A DNA stretch of 5,006 bases, from assembly GCA_900552195.1 (NCBI GenBank), contig URYO01000102.1:1-5006 (forward strand). The letters are read 5' to 3'. Shown here one piece after another: positions 1-5,006 of the stretch. This DNA comes from an uncultured Sutterella sp. (GTDB lineage Bacteria; Pseudomonadota; Gammaproteobacteria; Burkholderiales; Burkholderiaceae_F). Under the pieces are notes generated by a model. The model saw only the letters and a program-made list of their open reading frames with translations. It had not been told where the DNA came from and ran no database searches. The translations under genes and the position numbers were made by a program. Position 1 is the first letter of the stretch. Each line of letters starts with the position of its first letter.

Positions 1-69
1 AAAAGTGACAAATGTGAAACACTCACGGCAGGCCGAAATAGTGAATTTTCCATTTCAGCCGGGGAGAGT

Positions 70-89
70 TTTTTCCGAATTCGGAAAAA
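70..89. promoter_or_regulatory. perfect 20-bp palindrome upstream of dcuC
   Basis: Five T, then CCGAATTCGG, then five A form an exact palindrome with no spacer, ending 32 bases before the chosen dcuC start. A gapless dyad of this kind suits binding by a dimeric regulator. As RNA it would make a poor hairpin because no loop bases are left, so the centre would have to open. No T-run follows it, so it is not a terminator. I read it as a candidate operator for dcuC, but the binding protein is unknown. Confidence 0.5.
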
Positions 90-109
90 GCAGTACACAA
101 AAAATCAAT

Positions 110-113
110 AGGT
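110..113 (+). promoter_or_regulatory. weak ribosome binding site of dcuC
   Basis: AGGT lies eight bases before the ATG at 122. It is a weak Shine-Dalgarno match, but it supports this start over the GTG at 5, which has too little upstream sequence in the window to judge. Confidence 0.4.
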
Positions 114-121
114 ATATTTCA

Positions 122-1393
122 ATGTCAATTACAGCCTGGATTGCAGTGCTCGTCATTATTGCGACGATTTACTGCTTAATTAAGCGCTATGAGACACGTT
201 TGGTGTTGTTCACAGCCGGCTTGTTCTTATGCTGCATCTCTATGAAACCGATGGCAGCTTTAGACCAGTTTGCCAAGAGCATGACGAACGCCAGCTTGAT
301 CATGGCAATCTGCGGTGCGATGGGCTTTGCTTACGTCGTTACGCACACTTCCTGCGATCGTCATCTGGTTAGCCTGCTTGCAGCTCCGCTCAAGAGATTG
401 GGCATTCTGCTGATTCCGGCCGCTACTGCCGTGACCTTCTTCGTCAACATTGCTATTCCTTCTGCCGCAGGTTGTGCTGCTGCTGTGGGTGCAACGTTCA
501 TTCCGGTTATGATTCGCGCCGGTATCCGTCCTGCCGCAGCCGGTGCTGCCATTTTGATGGGTACATACGGTTCCATTCTTTCTCCGGGTATGAGCCACAA
601 CAACTTCGTTGCCGGCATCTCCAAGATGAACGTGATGGATTTGATCTCTCTCCACACTCCGTTCTCGCTCATCATGATGGGTATCGGTTTGGTTGGTATT
701 ACGATCGTCTGCTTGGTTCTTCGTGACAACAAGCCTACTGCTGAAGAACTGGCTGCTTACTCTGCTAAGGAAGGCGGTGCTCCGATCGAGAAGATCAACT
801 TCCTGAAAGCTCTTGCCCCGCTCATCCCCTTGATCATCCTCGTTCTTGGCAACAAGTACGTTCCGGCTCTTAAAATGGGCGTTGCTCAGGCTATGGTCCT
901 CGGCGCCATCTTCACGCTGCTCGTCTCCTGGTGCGATCCTCAGAAGTTCTCCAAAGAGTTCTTCAGAGGTATGGGCAACGGCTACGGTGACGTTATGGGT
1001 ATCATCATTGCCGCCGGCGTGTTCGCTGCCGGTCTTCGCAGTGCCGGTTTGATCGATGCTTTTGTTACAGCTCTGAAGGCCTCCAACGAACTCGCTCGCT
1101 GGGGCGGTTCTCTTGGACCATTCGTTCTGGCTGTTATTACCGGTTCCGGCGACGCTGCTACCTTTGCTTTCAACGAAGCGGTTACTCCTCACGCTGTTGA
1201 CTTCGGAATGCAGGTTCCTAACCTTGGCTCTCTGGCCCTCATCTCCGGCTCTCTCGGCCGTACGATGTCCCCGATCGCCGGTGTTGTGATTCTTCTTTCC
1301 GGTCTCGCAATGGTTCCGCCGATTCAGTTGGTGAAACGTACCGCAGTCCCGATGATTGTGGCCGTGATTACCTTGGCTTTGATTATGGTTTAA
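122..1393 (+). CDS. dcuC: DcuC-family anaerobic C4-dicarboxylate transporter
   Basis: An inner-membrane carrier of 423 residues, expected to move C4-dicarboxylates such as succinate and fumarate (efflux or exchange) during anaerobic growth. Hydrophobic spans fill nearly the whole chain, at about residues 4-20, 27-40, 57-74, 94-113, 116-132, 137-155, 181-200, 229-245, 254-270, 290-310, 330-345, 366-395 and 406-423. A hydrophilic loop lies near 201-228. Family-like segments are ILSPGMSHNN (152-161), ITGSGDAATFAF (339-350) and the C-terminal SLGRTMSPIAGVV (377-389) followed by LVKRTAVP (403-410). These last parts closely match E. coli DcuC as I recall it, which is somewhat longer at about 460 residues. 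The frame is open back to a GTG at 5, but that would add 39 polar residues before the first membrane span and would cover the palindrome. ATG at 122 starts directly at the first span, so I chose it. A terminator follows, so it is not co-transcribed with the next gene. The exact substrate is inferred from the family. Confidence 0.85.
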   Translation: MSITAWIAVLVIIATIYCLIKRYETRLVLFTAGLFLCCISMKPMAALDQFAKSMTNASLIMAICGAMGFAYVVTHTSCDRHLVSLLAAPLKRLGILLIPAATAVTFFVNIAIPSAAGCAAAVGATFIPVMIRAGIRPAAAGAAILMGTYGSILSPGMSHNNFVAGISKMNVMDLISLHTPFSLIMMGIGLVGITIVCLVLRDNKPTAEELAAYSAKEGGAPIEKINFLKALAPLIPLIILVLGNKYVPALKMGVAQAMVLGAIFTLLVSWCDPQKFSKEFFRGMGNGYGDVMGIIIAAGVFAAGLRSAGLIDAFVTALKASNELARWGGSLGPFVLAVITGSGDAATFAFNEAVTPHAVDFGMQVPNLGSLALISGSLGRTMSPIAGVVILLSGLAMVPPIQLVKRTAVPMIVAVITLALIMV

Positions 1394-1414
1394 TCAACCC
1401 TAATTAAACAAATA

Positions 1415-1456
1415 AAACCGCTTGACTCTTCTGTGGGTCGGGCGGTTTGTGTTTTT
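1415..1456 (+). terminator. intrinsic terminator of dcuC
   Basis: The arms 1415-1428 and 1435-1448 can pair over 14 positions (three G-U), with AAACCGC against GCGGTTT at the base and a six-base loop. TGTGTTTTT follows directly. It starts 21 bases after the dcuC stop codon and separates dcuC from the amidohydrolase gene. Confidence 0.85.
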
Positions 1457-1514
1457 ATGGGGTAAAGCATTGAAGAGCTTAATGTTTATAGGAATTCTCG
1501 ATTTGTAAAAACTA

Positions 1515-1543
1515 TTCACATTTTGTTATGACTAGTTTAAAAT
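1515..1543 (+). promoter_or_regulatory. sigma70-like promoter of the amidohydrolase gene
   Basis: The -35 box is TTCACA (1515-1520) and the -10 box is TAAAAT (1538-1543), with the optimal 17-base spacer. Transcription would start near 1550, giving a leader of about 40 bases. It sits between the dcuC terminator and the next gene, where a promoter is needed. Confidence 0.6.
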
Positions 1544-1576
1544 CGGTCTGTTCTATACATGACGAACCGACAAATC

Positions 1577-1584
1577 AAAAGGAG
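1577..1584 (+). promoter_or_regulatory. strong ribosome binding site of the amidohydrolase gene
   Basis: AAAAGGAG followed by five A lies directly before the ATG at 1590. This good match fixes the start codon. Confidence 0.8.
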
Positions 1585-1589
1585 AAAAA

Positions 1590-2858
1590 ATGACTGATTA
1601 CACCAAGCAGCTTGTCGAACAGAGACGTGAGCTTCATCAGTGGCCGGAAGAAGGCTGGACCGAATTCTGGACCACTAACTACATCGTCAACAAGCTGCGC
1701 TCCTGGGGCTATGAAGTCCTGCTCGGCACAAAGATCATCAATCCCGAACAGGTATTCGGCCGTAACGAAAAACTCGTTCAGGAAGGCATTAAGAACGCTC
1801 TGGCCCGCGGAGTTTCTCAGTCTTTCATTGACGAAACCGAAGGCTACACTGGCTGCGTTGCTTTGCTCGACACAGGCAAAGAAGGCCCGACAACTGCATT
1901 CCGTTTCGATATCGACTGCGTTTGCGTAAACGAAACCGATAATTCCGAACACAAACCGAACAAAGAAGGCTTCAGAAGCCAGCACGCCGGCTTTATGCAC
2001 GCTTGTGGTCATGACTCCCATATCTCTATCGGTCTGACTCTGGCTCACTGGATTGCCGAGCGCAAAGACGAACTCAAAGGCAAGTTCAAGATCGTCTTCC
2101 AGCCTGCTGAAGAAGGCGTTCGCGGCGCCAGCGCCATTGCTGCTTCCGGCATTGTTGACGATGCTGACTACTTCCTCGGAAGCCATATTTCCTTCATGGC
2201 GGATTCTGGCGAAATCGTTGCTGCTCCCTACGGCTTGCTCTGCACATCCAAGTTTGACGTGACATTCAAAGGCAAACCTGCCCACGCCGGTAAAGAACCG
2301 AATGCCGGCCGCAACGCTCTTGCTGCAGCCTGCAACGCGGTTGTTCAGATGATGGGTATTCCTCGTCACGGCGGCGGTATGACTCGTATCAACATCGGTA
2401 CACTGCGCGCCGGTGAAGGCCGCAACGTTATTCCGAGCTCTGCTCATATGGCTCTGGAAGTTCGCGGTGAAACCAGCTCCATCAACGACTACATGGTTGA
2501 AAACGTCAAGAACATCGTTGAAGGCATCGCTAAGGGCTTTGACGTTTCGTATGAAATTTCTCAGATGGGCGCTGCCGTTGATTTCACCAACGACAAAGAA
2601 CTCTCCGACATGCTGATCGAAGTTGCTAAGACCGTTCCCGGGATCAACAACATTCGTCCGGACGGAAACTTCGGCGGTTCTGAAGACATTTCCGTTCTCG
2701 GTAGGCGTGTCCAGGCTCACGGCGGTAAAGCTGCATTCTTCATTTGCGGCGCTGACAGAGCTGCAGGCCATCACCAGGGATCTTTCGATATTGACGAAGG
2801 CGCATTCAAACAGGCCTTTGACATGTATGTCGGAATGGCTAAGAAGCTGAACGGTTAA
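1590..2858 (+). CDS. abgA: M20-family amidohydrolase, AbgA-like
   Basis: A soluble, probably cytoplasmic metallo-amidohydrolase of 422 residues that cuts an amide bond in an N-acyl amino acid type substrate. It resembles E. coli AbgA (about 436 residues, p-aminobenzoyl-glutamate hydrolase subunit) from end to end. Shared features are the N-terminal RRELHQWPEEGWTEF (12-26), the long insert at about 47-88 ending EGYTG, MHACGHD (136-142), FQPAEEG (170-176), H199, AHAG (231-234) in the dimerisation or lid domain, GRNVIP (277-282), GGSED (362-366) and AAGHH (391-395). Metal ligands expected for the family (C139, H141, E175, H199 and the late His pair) are all present, so the enzyme should be active. 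There is no signal peptide. It has its own promoter, and no abgB-like partner follows, whereas E. coli AbgA works with AbgB. It may therefore act alone or on another acyl-amino acid. The family call is firm; the substrate and the symbol are by similarity only. Confidence 0.85.
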   Translation: MTDYTKQLVEQRRELHQWPEEGWTEFWTTNYIVNKLRSWGYEVLLGTKIINPEQVFGRNEKLVQEGIKNALARGVSQSFIDETEGYTGCVALLDTGKEGPTTAFRFDIDCVCVNETDNSEHKPNKEGFRSQHAGFMHACGHDSHISIGLTLAHWIAERKDELKGKFKIVFQPAEEGVRGASAIAASGIVDDADYFLGSHISFMADSGEIVAAPYGLLCTSKFDVTFKGKPAHAGKEPNAGRNALAAACNAVVQMMGIPRHGGGMTRINIGTLRAGEGRNVIPSSAHMALEVRGETSSINDYMVENVKNIVEGIAKGFDVSYEISQMGAAVDFTNDKELSDMLIEVAKTVPGINNIRPDGNFGGSEDISVLGRRVQAHGGKAAFFICGADRAAGHHQGSFDIDEGAFKQAFDMYVGMAKKLNG

Positions 2859-2880
2859 TCAGACTTAGACATAGAAATTA

Positions 2881-2920
2881 TTTAGGTCCGGCCTCGTAAA
2901 GAGTCTGGGCCTAAATTTTT
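2881..2920 (+). terminator. intrinsic terminator of the amidohydrolase gene
   Basis: TTTAGGTCC (2881-2889) pairs with GGGCCTAAA (2907-2915), with one G-U. Inside it CTC (2893-2895) pairs with GAG (2901-2903) around a GTAAA loop. Five T follow. It lies 22 bases after the stop codon. Confidence 0.8.
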
Positions 2921-3088
2921 GCCTGTAACCGGACCAAAATGCGCCGCGGAGATCGATGGTAAAACAACCAGTTCCCTGTAACCAAACAGGACGCAGGTTG
3001 AGAGTATAGGTCAATCCAGGGCTTGTGATTATGGTGAATTCTTGCCCGTCACAGAAGGACGTAGGAAGGATTCTGAACAGACAAAAGA
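2921..3088. other. convergent intergenic gap with fold potential
   Basis: This stretch lies between the two facing terminators and holds no credible gene; the ATG-started frames run only 17 to 23 codons without a ribosome binding site. CCTGTAACC occurs twice (2922-2930 and 2975-2983). A two-tier hairpin is possible: CAACC (2965-2969) with GGTTG (2996-3000) outside and CCTGT (2975-2979) with ACAGG (2986-2990) inside, separated by a symmetric five-base internal loop. AATCC (3013-3017) can pair with GGATT (3068-3072). I found no good promoter on either strand and recognise no known RNA family. It could be 3' untranslated sequence or a small RNA. Confidence 0.3.
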
Positions 3089-3113
3089 AAACGGGCGCTT
3101 AAGGCGCCCGTTT
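3081..3113 (-). terminator. intrinsic terminator of frdC
   Basis: AAACGGGCGC (3089-3098) and GCGCCCGTTT (3104-3113) pair perfectly over ten bases around a TTAAG loop. Read on the minus strand the tail is TCTTTTGT. On the plus strand only TTTGAATT follows, so it mainly serves frdC, whose stop codon lies 25 bases upstream of it. Confidence 0.85.
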
Positions 3114-3138
3114 GAATTATGTACTCAGAAGAATCTGA

Positions 3139-3981
3139 TTAGTTCTTCTTGAGGTGGTCAGGCCACCAGCTCGGGTAAGGAGCCGTCTGAGGAGTCTGCA
3201 GCCAGCCCGGAACGTAGTGAGCTTCGGGATCAAGTTTGGCAGCTTCTTCACCGGCGTTGTAGAAGCCCATGATGGTGAAGGAACCCATGGCGATCATACC
3301 GATGATGAGGACATATGTAAGCTTGCGGAGGAAGCTGCGTGTGGCGTTCGACGGACCGCACCACTTCATGCACAGACGATACAGACCGATCATGCCGTGA
3401 AGTTCAGTAACGATGAGGAACAGGAAAACAACCCACAGCCAGGAGTGATAAACCTCGAGACCGCTGCCGTAAGGTCCGATGCTGCCCGGATCCATCAGCA
3501 TGGGGAGCATGTGCGGGAAGACCAGAGCGGTGAGGATAACACCGGTGATGAACTGAACCCACCACATTGTTGTGTCGGTGTGACGGAGCAGTTTGTAGTG
3601 GCCGCGCATGATGCGGAAGGCTTTGTAGTTGTTCGGGAACTTGCGGAGAGCAAGAATCGCGTGAATAACAACCAGGACGAAGATCACGCCGACGAATACG
3701 GAGTGCATCCAGAGGTGATCGACACCGTCAATGAAGTAGCCGCCGGTCAAAGAAACCAGAGACCAGAAAGTGTCTTTGCCAAGAAGGATGGAGCTTGTGA
3801 AGCCCATATGGCAGAAAAGGAAGAGACCGAGGATCAAGCCGGTAACGGACTGGAGAACGTCACACCAGGCATAAGCCTTGGATTTCTGTTTTGTTTCCAC
3901 CAAGTCTTCGCCATCAATGATGGTCTTGGCAGAAGGTGTCACCTTGTAGAGGTGGGAGATGTCTTTGAAATCATCAGCCAT
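3139..3981 (-). CDS. frdC: fumarate reductase diheme cytochrome b subunit
   Basis: A 280-residue membrane anchor that carries two b hemes and passes electrons between menaquinol and the FrdAB flavin/iron-sulfur subunits. It matches Wolinella succinogenes FrdC (256 residues), with added residues at both ends. Five membrane spans are visible at about 44-68, 91-113, 139-162, 181-204 and 220-241. The four axial heme histidines are present: H58 in LFLFCHMGF, H107 in VIHAILALRKFP, H157 in FPHM and H195 in TELHGMIGLYRL. HTDTTMWWVQ (134-143) is also typical. The C-terminal tail (255-280) is rich in Pro and Trp and is not needed for the heme fold. AAGG (3988-3991) sits six bases before the ATG. A terminator follows at once, so frdA and frdB are not in the usual operon position here. 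It could equally serve a succinate dehydrogenase; the direction cannot be read from the sequence. Confidence 0.9.
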   Translation of the reverse strand: MADDFKDISHLYKVTPSAKTIIDGEDLVETKQKSKAYAWCDVLQSVTGLILGLFLFCHMGFTSSILLGKDTFWSLVSLTGGYFIDGVDHLWMHSVFVGVIFVLVVIHAILALRKFPNNYKAFRIMRGHYKLLRHTDTTMWWVQFITGVILTALVFPHMLPMLMDPGSIGPYGSGLEVYHSWLWVVFLFLIVTELHGMIGLYRLCMKWCGPSNATRSFLRKLTYVLIIGMIAMGSFTIMGFYNAGEEAAKLDPEAHYVPGWLQTPQTAPYPSWWPDHLKKN

Positions 3982-4027
3982 GATAAACCTTAGAAATAGG
4001 ATGAGTTAGCGTTTAACACTGAGCGTA

Positions 4028-4056
4028 ATAATGCGCTTGAACGAACGACCTGTCTT
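4028..4056 (-). promoter_or_regulatory. candidate promoter of frdC
   Basis: On the minus strand AAGACA (4051-4056) as -35 and CATTAT (4028-4033) as -10 are spaced by 17 bases, each matching four of six consensus positions. The start would lie near 4021, leaving a leader of about 40 bases. A perfect FNR half-site, TTGAT (4063-4067), lies just upstream. The box match is moderate, so this is a guess supported by position between the upp terminator and frdC. Confidence 0.35.
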
Positions 4057-4081
4057 CTAAAAATCAAGCTTTGACTGAAGA

Positions 4082-4124
4082 AGATAAAATAAAACCCTCA
4101 TTTTTAATAAAAATACGAGGGTTT
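4082..4124 (-). terminator. intrinsic terminator of upp
   Basis: On the minus strand AAACCCTC (4117-4124) pairs with GAGGGTTT (4092-4099), and an inner ATTTTT/AAAAAT stem extends the hairpin. The tail reads TATTTTATCT. The other direction lacks a T-run. It starts 27 bases after the upp stop codon and separates upp from frdC. Confidence 0.8.
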
Positions 4125-4151
4125 ACACCTAAATTTTATTCAAGAATGCAC

Positions 4152-4802
4152 TTATTTGGTGCCGAAAATTCTATCTCCTGCATCGCCAAGACCAGGAAGG
4201 ATGTAAGCGTTCTTGTCGAGCTTTTCGTCTAAAGAGGCGACGTAGAGCTCAATTTCGGGATGAGCTTTCTGGAATGTTTCAACACCTTCCGGAGCAGAAA
4301 CCAGAGCGACAAAAGTAATGTCTTTTGGTTTTACGCCGCGCTTAAGCAATGTGTCGACAGCTGCGACAGCAGAGTTTCCGGTTGCCAGCATCGGGTCACA
4401 CAGAATGACGCGACGGCCTTCGAGTTTGGAGGGCAGCTTAACAAGGTATTCAACCGGTTTATGATCAGGGCCGCGGTATAAGCCGATATGACCAACACGG
4501 GCGGACGGCATCAAGTCCAGTAGTCCTTCTGACATACCTAAGCCAGCTCTCAGGATCGGAATGATTACCAGCTTTTTACCTTTGATGAAATTACCTTTGC
4601 ATTTGCAAAGCGGAGTATCAATCGTACGAGTTTCGAGTGGCAGATCGCGTGTCACTTCATATCCGATCAGGTAAGTAAGTTCGCGAAGCAGTTGACGGAA
4701 AGAATTAGACGGGGTCTTCTTTTCACGCATGGTGCTGAGCTTGTGCTGCACGAGCGGATGGTCAACGATATGAAGTTTTGGGAAACGCGGATCAGTTTTC
4801 AT
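4152..4802 (-). CDS. upp: uracil phosphoribosyltransferase
   Basis: A cytoplasmic salvage enzyme that joins uracil to PRPP to give UMP and pyrophosphate. It has 216 residues; the E. coli enzyme has 208. Clear marks are [13 protein letters not shown] (18-30) near the N-terminus, ILRAGLGM (83-90), the PRPP-binding loop [11 protein letters not shown] (135-145) and the uracil-binding C-terminal [16 protein letters not shown] (200-215). The protein is complete and has no missing key motif. The start at 4802 is fixed by a good ribosome binding site six bases upstream. It is followed by its own terminator and shows no link with frdC. Its promoter is not obvious: CATAAT (4828-4833, minus strand) could be a -10 box, but no decent -35 box lies at the right distance. 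No uraA-type permease gene follows it, although the two are often paired in other bacteria. Confidence 0.97.
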   Translation of the reverse strand: MKTDPRFPKLHIVDHPLVQHKLSTMREKKTPSNSFRQLLRELTYLIGYEVTRDLPLETRTIDTPLCKCKGNFIKGKKLVIIPILRAGLGMSEGLLDLMPSARVGHIGLYRGPDHKPVEYLVKLPSKLEGRRVILCDPMLATGNSAVAAVDTLLKRGVKPKDITFVALVSAPEGVETFQKAHPEIELYVASLDEKLDKNAYILPGLGDAGDRIFGTK

Positions 4803-4808
4803 TCATTC

Positions 4809-4814
4809 TCTCCT
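4809..4814 (-). promoter_or_regulatory. ribosome binding site of upp
   Basis: AGGAGA on the minus strand lies six bases before the ATG at 4802. Another ATG at 4806 is closer but runs into a stop after four codons, so 4802 is the real start. Confidence 0.8.
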
Positions 4815-4830
4815 AAATATTCCCATCATT

Positions 4831-4995
4831 ATGCGCCTATTGGAGTACCTCTATGAGTGCTCGGATGTTCGGTACGAGCAAATTCTTTCTCCAAATGAGC
4901 TGTGTTTTCACTTCTCCGATCACTGGAGGAAGTCCATAGATCCTAAGGAGATTTTTGGAAGAGAAGTTCTGATGTTTCCGTGTGTCAACTGGTAA
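4831..4995 (+). CDS. doubtful small hypothetical ORF, 54 codons
   Basis: An open frame from ATG to TAA runs divergently from upp. The product begins MRLLEYLYECSDVRYEQ and ends REVLMFPCVNW. It is mixed charged and aromatic, with no membrane span, signal peptide or known motif. The ATG has no Shine-Dalgarno sequence (TCCCATCATT precedes it) and overlaps the only candidate upp -10 box. The frame also stays open for some distance upstream. Rare codons such as CTA, CGG, AGG and AGA occur, unlike the four main genes. I do not recognise it. It may be a small gene, a remnant of a larger one, or chance. Confidence 0.25.
   Translation: MRLLEYLYECSDVRYEQILSPNELCFHFSDHWRKSIDPKEIFGREVLMFPCVNW
4858..4880. 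repeat. inverted repeat upstream of upp
   Basis: TGCTCG (4858-4863) and CGAGCA (4875-4880) are exact inverted copies 11 bases apart, centred about 67 bases upstream of the upp start codon. The spacing of about 1.6 helical turns between arm centres would suit a dimeric regulator. It lies inside the doubtful 54-codon ORF. No known pyrimidine or purine regulator motif is recognised in it. Confidence 0.3.
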
Positions 4996-5006
4996 GGGTA
5001 TTTGTT

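Noticed and set aside
13..26. CRP-like site TGTGA-N5-TCAC before dcuC
   Set aside because: The CRP site needs a six-base spacer between TGTGA and TCACA. Here it is five and the last base does not match.
5..121. 39-residue N-terminal extension of DcuC from a GTG start
   Set aside because: It is polar, has no counterpart in the family as I recall it, and would span the palindrome. The ATG at 122 begins at the first membrane span.
260..1192. 310-codon open frame antisense to dcuC
   Set aside because: The product is a low-quality run of polar residues with no recognisable domain, opposite a multi-span membrane protein gene. It is a shadow of that gene.
1575..2774. 399-codon open frame antisense to the amidohydrolase gene
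   Set aside because: It lies almost wholly inside a clearly recognised enzyme gene, its product shows no family motif, and it follows from the codon bias of the sense gene.
2921..3088. Known structured RNAs (6S, SRP, tmRNA, RNase P, common riboswitches) in the convergent gap
   Set aside because: A short GGTTACAG on the minus strand recalled 6S RNA, but the rest of the conserved sequence and the long closing stem are not visible, and no signature of the other families is present.
3154..3993. 279-codon plus-strand frame opposite frdC
   Set aside because: frdC has all four heme histidines and a ribosome binding site, while the opposite frame has no recognisable domain.
4983..4988. Perfect -35 box TTGACA on the minus strand upstream of upp
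   Set aside because: No acceptable -10 box lies 16 to 18 bases downstream, and the site is about 180 bases from upp.

Overview
The window looks like ordinary chromosomal DNA from a bacterium with an anaerobic, dicarboxylate-based metabolism. The gene set is a DcuC-type C4-dicarboxylate carrier, an AbgA-like M20 amidohydrolase, a diheme cytochrome b of the Wolinella-type quinol:fumarate reductase, and uracil phosphoribosyltransferase. With roughly balanced base composition, Shine-Dalgarno leaders and U-tailed intrinsic terminators, this fits a gut-associated proteobacterium. A Sutterella/Parasutterella-like betaproteobacterium is my best guess, but it is inference from gene content and not proven by the sequence.

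Layout, left to right. A leader with a perfect 20-bp palindrome (70-89) precedes dcuC (122-1393, +), which ends at a strong terminator (1415-1456). A separate sigma70-like promoter (1515-1543) and a good ribosome binding site drive the amidohydrolase gene (1590-2858, +), which has its own terminator (2881-2920). A non-coding convergent gap of about 170 bases follows, with some fold potential. On the minus strand, frdC (3139-3981) ends at a GC-rich terminator (3081-3113) and has its own candidate promoter (4028-4056). Upstream of it on the same strand lies upp (4152-4802), closed by a terminator at 4082-4124. The right end (4803-5006) holds the upp leader, an inverted repeat, and a doubtful 54-codon ORF on the plus strand.

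How the genes relate. Each of the four main genes appears to be its own transcription unit, because a terminator separates every neighbouring pair or both genes of a convergent pair. DcuC (fumarate/succinate exchange or succinate efflux) and FrdC (electron transfer from quinol to fumarate) fit together in fumarate respiration. The amidohydrolase could release a carboxylate or amino acid from an imported amide, but nothing here fixes its substrate. upp is pyrimidine salvage and is unrelated.

I see no mobile element, CRISPR array, tRNA, rRNA or defence system, and nothing I would call a new system. The points most worth a second look are the frdC gene standing without frdA or frdB, the apparent loss of a quinol-site glutamate in it, the palindrome before dcuC, and the structured convergent gap.
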